Assembly: GCA_965370435.1 (NCBI GenBank)
Contig: CBDUUP010000028.1
Location: forward strand, 1 to 19,873
DNA: 19,873 bases
Reading direction: 5' to 3'
Source of the DNA: CBDUUP01 sp965370435
Lineage (GTDB): Bacteria > Chloroflexota > Anaerolineae > Anaerolineales > UBA11579
Shown piece by piece: positions 14,690-19,873 of the stretch. Position 1 is the stretch's first letter, and every line of letters starts with the position of its first letter. Under the pieces are notes generated by a model that did not search any database, was not told where the DNA came from, and saw nothing but the letters and a program-made list of their open reading frames with translations. A program made the position numbers and the translations under genes.

Positions 14690-15244
14690 TCACACCTTCG
14701 GCAGCTCAATCTTCTTCTGATTCTGATACTTCCCCTTCTTATCCGCATAGGAGATGGCGCATTCCTCGTCGGCTTCAAAGAACAACACCTGAGCGATGCC
14801 CTCGTTGGCGTAGATCCGGGCGGGCAGAGGCGTGGTGTTGGAAATCTCCAGGGTCACAAATCCTTCCCATTCCGGCTCGAAAGGCGTCACGTTGACGATG
14901 ATGCCGCATCGGGCGTAGGTGCTCTTGCCCAAACACACCGTCAGAACGCTGCGGGGGATGCGGAAATACTCCACGGTTCGCGCCAGGCAAAACGAATTGG
15001 GCGGGATGACGCAAACCTCTCCCTTGTAATCCACCATGGATTTCGGATCGAAGTCCTTGGGGTCAACCACCACGGAGTACACGTTGGTGAAGATCTTGAA
15101 CTCGTCAGCCACCCGAATGTCGTAACCATATGAGGAGACACCGTAAGAGATCACCCCATCGCGCACCTGGTTCTCCGCATAGGGTTCGATCATGCGGTGT
15201 TCTCGGGCCATCTTGGTTATCCAGTGGTCAGGTTTTAGTCCCAT
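14690..15244 (-). CDS. dcd: dCTP deaminase
   Basis: Deaminates dCTP to dUTP, feeding dUMP and thymidylate synthesis; a homotrimer of the dUTPase fold. 184 aa, close to the usual ~190. Motifs: ISYGVSSYGYDIRVADEFKI near the N-terminus, the phosphate-binding GKSTYARCGI (K107, S108, R112) and the catalytic Glu in GFVTLEISNTT (E133), then EGIAQVLFFEAD. Nothing suggests the bifunctional dCTP deaminase/dUTPase specifically. The frame stays open upstream to 15361, but that extension would run through a palindromic repeat and lacks a ribosome site. ATG 15244 has AAAGGAG (complement of 15256-15262) about 11 nt upstream and begins where family similarity begins. Confidence 0.92.
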   Translation of the reverse strand: MGLKPDHWITKMAREHRMIEPYAENQVRDGVISYGVSSYGYDIRVADEFKIFTNVYSVVVDPKDFDPKSMVDYKGEVCVIPPNSFCLARTVEYFRIPRSVLTVCLGKSTYARCGIIVNVTPFEPEWEGFVTLEISNTTPLPARIYANEGIAQVLFFEADEECAISYADKKGKYQNQKKIELPKV

Positions 15245-15282
15245 AAGAATTGTCGCTCCTTTACTATAAGTATTCATCACTT

Positions 15283-15313
15283 CGTAGGGGCGGGTATGAG
15301 ACCCGCCCCTACG
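15283..15313. repeat. Perfect 13-bp palindrome (REP-like) between capA-like gene and dcd
   Basis: CGTAGGGGCGGGT (15283-15295) and ACCCGCCCCTACG (15301-15313) are exact reverse complements around the loop ATGAG. No T-tract follows on either strand, so it is not a typical terminator. GTAGGGGCGGGT-type hairpins are, to my knowledge, recurrent intergenic repeats in several bacterial phyla including Chloroflexota and cyanobacteria. It lies 39 nt upstream of the dcd start, where it may also affect dcd mRNA. Confidence 0.7.
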
Positions 15314-15341
15314 AGATTGCAAAATGACATGAGTGTACGCT

Positions 15342-17048
15342 CTACCATCCACTACCTTCAAACACCCAGGTCAACAATTGGACGCGCTCCTCCGGGGTGG
15401 AGAAACGGGGGCGGGCGAAATCCACAAACATAATGGTGAACAGCTCGGTCCCAATGTGGCGGCCATCGTAAAATACGTGCCGGGCGATCAAAGCCTGGCG
15501 GGTATGTACGCTGATCCGAAATTGGTCGAAGAACAAATTACCCAGGCCATACATCACCAGCGCTCCCTCATAAAACTCCATACCCTGCGCCTGGTGAGCC
15601 TGGCTGCCGCTCACAATCACCGAACCGGCCCCGGCCACCTTGCGAAAATCCCGCACCTGGGTGGGCTGGGGGACGTAGGTGTAATATTCATAATGTTGGA
15701 ATGTCGTGATGGTCAAATACCCCTCCCCGGTCAAACGGGCGATCTCGGCCTGCATCCAGGGGAAATCGCAAGTCACCGCGCCGGGCGCGGTATCGGACGC
15801 CCCGGCGAAACCCTGCCCTTTGCCGTTGCAGCCGATGAAGGCGAACCGGTGGCCGTTGTGGGTCAAGGTGACCGCCTGGCGGCCTTCCTGGAGATTCGCC
15901 CCGCCGCCATAATAAAGCCAACCGCGTTGGTCATACATATCCAGGGTGAACAGCATGGCGGCGTTCCCCCAATCCCCCAAGTGATCGCCGGTCAGTTCCA
16001 CAATGTCAGCGCCCACGTATTCCAGCAGTTCAATGTAGCGGGGGTCGCTGCAAAAGGACATGCTGGTGGTCACTGGGTCTGGATAGGGGCAATCCTCGGC
16101 GAAGGTCACTTCATTGCTGATGTGGGTGATGTCGGCTTCCCGAAGCAGGCCGCCAACGTCTTGAGCCGGATAGGTGATCCCCTGAGTCTCCATCTCCCAG
16201 GCTGTGGCCCGCACCAGAGCTGTCACCCCGGTCATCACCAGGGTGGTCAGTCGCTGGGGATCCCGGTTGAAGGAGGGCAGCAAGGGGCTGGCAGATTCGG
16301 GGCCGTACTCCGAATTCACCGCAGCGGTCAATTCCGCCTCGCCGTAAAGAGAGATCGGCACACTGAGGACATACTCCATCGGGTTGAACGCCTTCCACAA
16401 CGGAGAAAGGCCATCCACGGTGAGCGTCTTCCAGCGCGGTTCCAAGGCCTCCAAGGGCACGATCCCCCAGGCCGGGCGATTCTCCCAGGCCTGGTCCAGC
16501 AGTTGATCAGCCGGGTAAACCAGCGCAGCCCCCTCTCCCGGGCTGCCCCACCACTTCTCAAAGACCATGAAGGTTTTTTGGTCCATCATCAGGGGAAGCC
16601 TGGCAAAAGCCCCCCCTGACCCGCCGCCCCAGGCGTTGCGCAGTTCCCCCAACGTCACCCCATCTGAGATGGTCGGGAAGGGCGCCACCAGCGCATACAC
16701 CAACCGGCTGTATATATTTTCCTCGCCCACCTCTAAGCGAAAATCGGCATCCTCTTCCTCAGCGGTTAACCCGATCTCAGCAGGCAGGGCCAAAGACTCT
16801 ATCACCCCCGCGGGGAGATACGGCGCCACCCACAGGGATAGCGGCTTTTCGGTCGTCGGGGTGGCGGACGAGAAGGGAATTGGCGTTCCGGTCCCCGGAC
16901 TCACCGCCATCGAGGAGGTAGTCGGCTGGAAAGGCGTTCGGGAGGGTGGATAGGTCGGGCCAGGCGTGGGCAAATCGCGCCCACAGGAAGACGCGCCCAG
17001 AAAAAATATCAATGCCAATAATGACCAATAACGAATGGGTAACTTCAT
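15342..17048 (-). CDS. CapA-like (PGA_cap) lipoprotein with an N-terminal binding-protein-like lobe
   Basis: A 568-aa surface lipoprotein: signal segment 1-21 with a weak lipobox before C22, then a Pro/Thr/Ser-rich linker (about 27-68). Residues about 70-255 resemble a phosphate/molybdate-type periplasmic binding lobe (IYSRLVYALVAPFPTISDGV, WGIVPLEALEPRW). Residues about 265-540 align with the CapA/PgsA metallophosphatase-like domain: ADITHISNE, ELTGDHLGDWG, FQHYEYYTYVPQPTQ, MYGLGNLFFDQ. Several canonical positions differ: the first GD is G274-V275, the NNH is G-D-H356, and the G-H-H-P-H loop is G-S-Q-A-H485. Metal catalysis may be reduced or lost, so binding or polymer handling is possible. 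No capsule or polyglutamate genes flank it. The start lacks a clear ribosome site; AT-rich TTATTATAAAA lies just upstream. Confidence 0.8.
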   Translation of the reverse strand: MKLPIRYWSLLALIFFLGASSCGRDLPTPGPTYPPSRTPFQPTTSSMAVSPGTGTPIPFSSATPTTEKPLSLWVAPYLPAGVIESLALPAEIGLTAEEEDADFRLEVGEENIYSRLVYALVAPFPTISDGVTLGELRNAWGGGSGGAFARLPLMMDQKTFMVFEKWWGSPGEGAALVYPADQLLDQAWENRPAWGIVPLEALEPRWKTLTVDGLSPLWKAFNPMEYVLSVPISLYGEAELTAAVNSEYGPESASPLLPSFNRDPQRLTTLVMTGVTALVRATAWEMETQGITYPAQDVGGLLREADITHISNEVTFAEDCPYPDPVTTSMSFCSDPRYIELLEYVGADIVELTGDHLGDWGNAAMLFTLDMYDQRGWLYYGGGANLQEGRQAVTLTHNGHRFAFIGCNGKGQGFAGASDTAPGAVTCDFPWMQAEIARLTGEGYLTITTFQHYEYYTYVPQPTQVRDFRKVAGAGSVIVSGSQAHQAQGMEFYEGALVMYGLGNLFFDQFRISVHTRQALIARHVFYDGRHIGTELFTIMFVDFARPRFSTPEERVQLLTWVFEGSGW

Positions 17049-17080
17049 GGATTCTGAATTTTTATAATAACGGTATTTCC

Positions 17081-17113
17081 AAACCCTTCGGTCGTCTAAG
17101 ACCCGAAGGGTTT
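17081..17113. repeat. Hairpin at the FTCD stop codon
   Basis: AAACCCTTCGG (17081-17091) pairs with CCGAAGGGTTT (17103-17113); with one bulged C the stem extends further, to a GTCTAA loop. The FTCD stop (complement of 17096-17098) lies in the loop, so the 3' arm is coding for the last residues (AKPFGS). On the minus strand GGAAATACC follows, not a T-run. It may attenuate read-through into the capA-like gene or be a dispersed palindrome that invaded the gene end. Confidence 0.55.
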
Positions 17114-18640
17114 GGCGAGTTCCAGTCCGCCGCGCGATACCAGCGCATCATTCACCTGCGCTTCGTATCCGGCAGCTTCTTTTTCCAGGGAGCGCAAACC
17201 AGCCAGCAGCTCCTCAACGGCATCCGAATCTTTCAAGGAAGCCAGGTTTATGCGCACGTTCAGCCCCGCCCCGGTCAGAGCCGCGCGGGCCAGGGCCGCG
17301 CCGGAGCCGCCGTCGCTGATGGCATTGATATTACCCAGTGTGACAACCTGCACCGCCAACCCCATGACAGCCACCGCCATCCCCACCACCTCCATCGGAA
17401 CCCGGGCCGCTTCCAGCGTCGCCGCCTGGATAGCCTCAGACCGGGCTTGCTTCTGCTCCGGGGTCTCTTTCGGCAGCCGGAAAGCCGCCATCACCCCATT
17501 GAACGCCGCCGCGTCTCGATCCACCGCAACGGTCAGTTCGGCCCGCAGCCTCTCCGCTTCCTCCAGAACCGTCTGCATCTCCGCCTCAATCGAGGCGTAT
17601 TTCTTCTTCCCCATAGAGACTCGGGCCACCATCGCCGTCAGAGCCGCTCCCGCTGCGGCTGTGTATGCCGCCGCCGATCCGCCCCCCGGCGTAGGCTCGC
17701 TGGAAGCCAGGGCTTCCAGAAAATCTGGGGGCGCTTCCTCCTTCTGGACGGCATACAGGCGGGTTTCTAGAACCTGGTCGCGCTCGAAATCATCCAACTG
17801 CAAATGCCATGCGGCTGCATCAATGAGCGCATCCTGGGGGATCAGGCCGATCAACTCGCTGTGAGAGACCTCCACCCCATAGCGGGCCGCCTCCCGGCGG
17901 ATCATCTCCACCACCCGGGCCACGGGCGTCTTCTTGTAATTGGTGAGGTTCATCGAGACCTGCGCCTGCCCATCCACCAGCAGGCCCAATCCCTTGACAT
18001 ACCGCAGCCCTCCCGACGAATGGCGCACCGCTCTAGCGACCTTCTTGGCAATCGAAACCTCATCGGTATTCAAATAGACGTTATAGGCGATCAAAGGCTG
18101 GCGAGCTCCGATCACTGTGGCTCCAGCCGGGCCGACCTGGGCCGGGCCGAAGTCCGGAGCCCGGCCGGGGTCGCTGGCGATCTCCTCTTTGAGCGCTTCG
18201 TACTCGCCGCGGCGGATGTTCTCCAGATTACGGCGTTCGGGTCGGGTGGCCGCCTCCTCGTATAGATAGACCGGGAGGTCCAGTTCCTCGCCCACTCTCT
18301 TCCCCAGCCGCTTCGCCATCTCGACGCAATCCTTCATCTTCACCCCCGAGATCGGCACCAACGGCACTACGTCGGCGGCCCCCACGCGGGGATGTTCCCC
18401 CTGGTGCTGATCCAGGTCAATCAGTTGAGCCGCCTGGGCGATAGCCTGAAAAGCGGCCTCCTCCACCGCCGCCGGAGGCCCGGCGAAAGTCACCACCGTG
18501 CGGTTGTGGTCCTCGTCAGAACTATAGTCCAAAACCCAAACCCCAGAGACCTTCCGGATCGAATCCACAATCGCCTCCACCACTTCCGGGCGGCGGCCTT
18601 CGGAAAAATTGGGAATACATTCAACAATAGAATTGCTCAT
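17096..18640 (-). CDS. ftcD: Bifunctional glutamate formiminotransferase / formimino-THF cyclodeaminase
   Basis: A cytoplasmic folate enzyme: moves the formimino group between formiminoglutamate and tetrahydrofolate, then converts 5-formimino-THF to 5,10-methenyl-THF and ammonia. 514 aa, similar to the fused vertebrate-type enzyme. Formiminotransferase part (about 1-300): VECIPNFSEGRRPEVVEAI, VLDYSSDEDHNRTVVTFAG, catalytic H83 in GEHPRVGAADVVP, and LRYVKGLGLLVDGQAQVSMN. Cyclodeaminase part (about 305-510): SSEPTPGGGSAAAYTAAAGA, D374/D376 in VDRDAAAFNGVM, LGNINAISDGGSGAALARAA. Both active regions are present. The start has GAGGTA with 7-nt spacing. It heads the minus-strand cluster. No hutH, hutU or hutI is in the window, so the histidine-degradation link cannot be confirmed here; feeding one-carbon units into folate is an alternative. 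Confidence 0.95.
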   Translation of the reverse strand: MSNSIVECIPNFSEGRRPEVVEAIVDSIRKVSGVWVLDYSSDEDHNRTVVTFAGPPAAVEEAAFQAIAQAAQLIDLDQHQGEHPRVGAADVVPLVPISGVKMKDCVEMAKRLGKRVGEELDLPVYLYEEAATRPERRNLENIRRGEYEALKEEIASDPGRAPDFGPAQVGPAGATVIGARQPLIAYNVYLNTDEVSIAKKVARAVRHSSGGLRYVKGLGLLVDGQAQVSMNLTNYKKTPVARVVEMIRREAARYGVEVSHSELIGLIPQDALIDAAAWHLQLDDFERDQVLETRLYAVQKEEAPPDFLEALASSEPTPGGGSAAAYTAAAGAALTAMVARVSMGKKKYASIEAEMQTVLEEAERLRAELTVAVDRDAAAFNGVMAAFRLPKETPEQKQARSEAIQAATLEAARVPMEVVGMAVAVMGLAVQVVTLGNINAISDGGSGAALARAALTGAGLNVRINLASLKDSDAVEELLAGLRSLEKEAAGYEAQVNDALVSRGGLELAKPFGS

Positions 18641-18800
18641 TCAAAATACCTCAGTTCATAAGATGGAGAGATTATACCGTGTATCCCTGACACCCCGGAA
18701 CCCCTTCTCCACCAGCAGGACGAAGTTCAATACCACCTCTGCAATTCCTCATCATTAGACTATGAAGAAAACCTAACAGATATCTAACACCTCTATGAAC

Positions 18801-18827
18801 TTATTTTCATCCTTTAGCGTATATAAT
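18801..18827 (+). promoter_or_regulatory. Putative promoter of the substrate-binding protein gene
   Basis: A perfect TATAAT at 18822-18827 in AT-rich DNA, with a poor -35 (TTATTT, 18801-18806, spacing 15). If used, transcription begins near 18834 and leaves a leader of ~260 nt, unusually long. Confidence 0.4.
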
Positions 18828-18964
18828 TAACTTGAAAAAAAAAGTGAATTAATCTCCCTCTTTTGATCGCGTTAGCTCGGGGTCCCAAGTCAACCGGCAG
18901 CCGATCACCGCCAATCCATTCGCTGGTTCTGCCTGCGCTCAAGGTACTGACATCCACCAACAGC

Positions 18965-19029
18965 CAGGTTTATCCAAATCTACCTAAAGGAGGTAGCGCT
19001 TATCGCACGATAAACTCCCGAAAAACCTG
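18965..19029 (+). promoter_or_regulatory. Putative three-way-junction leader element with an orphan ribosome site
   Basis: The closing stem CAGGTTT (18965-18971) / AAACCTG (19023-19029) encloses two hairpins: TACCT/AGGTA (18981-18995, loop AAAGG) and TTATC/GATAA (19000-19013, loop GCAC). The first hairpin contains AAAGGAGGT (18986-18994), nearly a full anti-16S match, yet no ATG, GTG or TTG follows at usable spacing. The real ribosome site is ~90 nt downstream. It matches no riboswitch class I can recall. Possible cis-regulatory RNA; pairing found by eye only. Confidence 0.35.
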
Positions 19030-19095
19030 CTAGAACGCCATCTATCAGGACAACCACCAATTTTCAAACAAATCTTTAGATCAGGAGAAGAAGAT

Positions 19096-19873
19096 ATGCA
19101 ACGCAAGAAATTGTTATTGGCGTTAAGCCTTTTGGTTTCCGCCAGCATGATCCTAGCCGCTTGTGCGCCTGCTGCGGGGACACCAATAGTTCAGACAGTC
19201 ATCGTCACCGGCGTAGATGAAACTCCGTTTGTGATCACTCAGATTGTCACAACTCAACCAGATGTGATTTCCACACCCTTCCCCGACACTCTGGTGATCT
19301 GCCAGGGCCAGGAACCCGACACCCTGTACCCCTACGGCGGCAGCATGGTAGCTTCCAGCAACGTCCAGGAAGCTGTCTGGGACGGCCCCTTTGACACCAA
19401 CACTTTCGGCTACCAAGTCACCATTCTGGAGAAACTCCCCAGCCTGGCTGACGGCGACGCCCTAATCGGGACTGTCACTGTCTCCGCTGGCGACACCTTC
19501 TCAGACGCCTTCCAGGATGTCGGAATCCTGGAAGAGGGCATGCTGTACCTGCCCTCCGGCTGCGGCTCCGACGCCTGCGCACTGGAGTACACCGGCGGCG
19601 ACGTTGAGATGGACTACTTGAAAGTTACCTTCACCATGCTGCCCGGACTGACCTGGTCCGACGGCGCCCCCCTCACCACCGCCGACTCAGTCTACTCCTT
19701 TGAACTCAACGGCGACCCCGACACCCCCGCCGGCAAGTTCGCTTTCGACCGCACCGCTTCCTACGTAGCGGTTGACGACCTGACCATTGAATGGAGCGGT
19801 CTGCCCGGCTACATGGATTCCACCTACTTCCTCAACTTCTGGCAGCCCTACCCCGAGCACGTCTGGGGCCAGT
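19096..19873 (+). CDS. Peptide-type ABC transporter substrate-binding lipoprotein (SBP_bac_5), 3' truncated
   Basis: A partial gene: 259 codons are present and the frame is open to the window edge; family members are usually 500-600+ aa. It starts with a lipoprotein signal (Lys-rich n-region, hydrophobic core, lipobox L-A-A-C23), so it is tethered outside the membrane. After a Thr/Val-rich linker comes the solute-binding family-5 fold: LVICQGQEPDTLYPYGG and the hallmark FTMLPGLTWSDGAPLTTADS followed by VYSFE. Such proteins deliver oligopeptides, nickel or sugars to an ABC permease; the substrate cannot be told here. A Gly/Asp-rich insertion with two Cys (SGCGSDAC) lies at about 155-162. The start is fixed by AGGAGA (19083-19088). 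Permease and ATPase genes are expected beyond the right edge. Confidence 0.88.
   Translation, partial: MQRKKLLLALSLLVSASMILAACAPAAGTPIVQTVIVTGVDETPFVITQIVTTQPDVISTPFPDTLVICQGQEPDTLYPYGGSMVASSNVQEAVWDGPFDTNTFGYQVTILEKLPSLADGDALIGTVTVSAGDTFSDAFQDVGILEEGMLYLPSGCGSDACALEYTGGDVEMDYLKVTFTMLPGLTWSDGAPLTTADSVYSFELNGDPDTPAGKFAFDRTASYVAVDDLTIEWSGLPGYMDSTYFLNFWQPYPEHVWGQ

Larger units (their letters stand above)
18641..19095. other. Divergent intergenic region with putative promoter and structured leader
   Basis: 455 nt with no supportable gene on either strand. The left part (18641-18780) holds the FTCD upstream region with no clear promoter. The middle (about 18780-18845) is very AT-rich and has a TATAAT. 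The right part (18845-19082) would be the leader of the substrate-binding protein gene and contains a compact multi-stem segment plus an orphan Shine-Dalgarno-like sequence. AGGAGA at 19083-19088 is the actual ribosome site of that gene. Confidence 0.6.

Noticed and set aside
15245..15361. 39-aa N-terminal extension of dCTP deaminase
   Set aside because: It would translate through a perfect 31-nt palindromic repeat and overlap the CapA-like stop; family similarity begins at ATG 15244.
15333..16619. 428-aa plus-strand open frame
   Set aside because: Antisense to the CapA-like gene; composition rich in Gly/His/Pro without recognisable motifs, whereas the minus strand has clear domain motifs.
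18872..19020. Possible c-di-GMP (GEMM) riboswitch because of GGTAGCG near 18993
   Set aside because: The other conserved parts of the class (the CACGCACAGGGCAAACC-type 5' strand and GACGCAAAG) are missing; only a generic structured leader is claimed.
1..19873. CRISPR arrays, tRNA or rRNA genes, insertion sequences, phage genes
   Set aside because: I looked for regular spaced repeats, cloverleaf-like or rRNA-like sequence and transposase/integrase motifs and saw none.

Overview
This is a chromosomal window of moderately high GC, most likely from an uncultured member of the Chloroflexota (class Anaerolineae or close). That placement is an inference from gene content and style: lipoproteins with Pro/Thr-rich linkers, a ComP-like multi-TM region fused to GAF, PAS and a class III cyclase, a V4R-domain protein, and palindromic intergenic repeats. 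No rRNA, tRNA, CRISPR array, transposase, integrase or phage gene was found. The first ~110 bases are homopolymer-rich and look like a contig-end artefact.

Layout. Plus strand, 223-3387: a two-lobed GNAT acetyltransferase, a V4R-domain protein, and a tandem pair of membrane-anchored DsbA-like thiol oxidoreductases. A strong hairpin terminator (3402-3439) follows, with its T-tract on the minus strand. Minus strand, 3467-8871: a winged-helix-like protein with two [4Fe-4S] motifs and extra Cys-rich motifs, a dodecin with a good promoter, a ~105 bp palindromic repeat, RNase HI with a C-terminal zinc-ribbon-like tail, a DUF554 membrane protein 7 nt upstream of it, and a NodU/CmcH-type carbamoyltransferase. 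A divergent intergenic region leads to a plus-strand operon, 9184-13772: a ComEA-like SLBB-HhH protein overlapping by 4 nt (ATGA) a large membrane adenylate cyclase, then a membrane-anchored PpiC-type foldase. That operon overlaps by 9 nt the end of a convergent minus-strand cluster, 13764-18640: an arginase-fold protein with altered active-site positions, dCTP deaminase, a CapA-like lipoprotein with an extra N-terminal lobe, and bifunctional formiminotransferase-cyclodeaminase (FTCD). Several of the gaps in this cluster hold palindromic or short-repeat sequence. After a ~455 nt non-coding stretch, a family-5 peptide-type ABC substrate-binding lipoprotein runs off the right edge.

How the genes work together. 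Most are housekeeping or standalone functions: dNTP pyrimidine supply (Dcd), one-carbon/folate metabolism (FTCD), envelope redox folding (the DsbA pair, PpiC), flavin binding (dodecin) and R-loop removal (RNase H). The clearest coupling is comEA-like/cyclase/foldase. I see no obvious defence system or biosynthetic cluster. The points most worth a second look are the structured leaders before the comEA-like gene and the substrate-binding protein gene, the CapA-like and arginase-like proteins whose active-site positions deviate from their families, the Cys-rich Fe-S protein, and the set of palindromic intergenic repeats.
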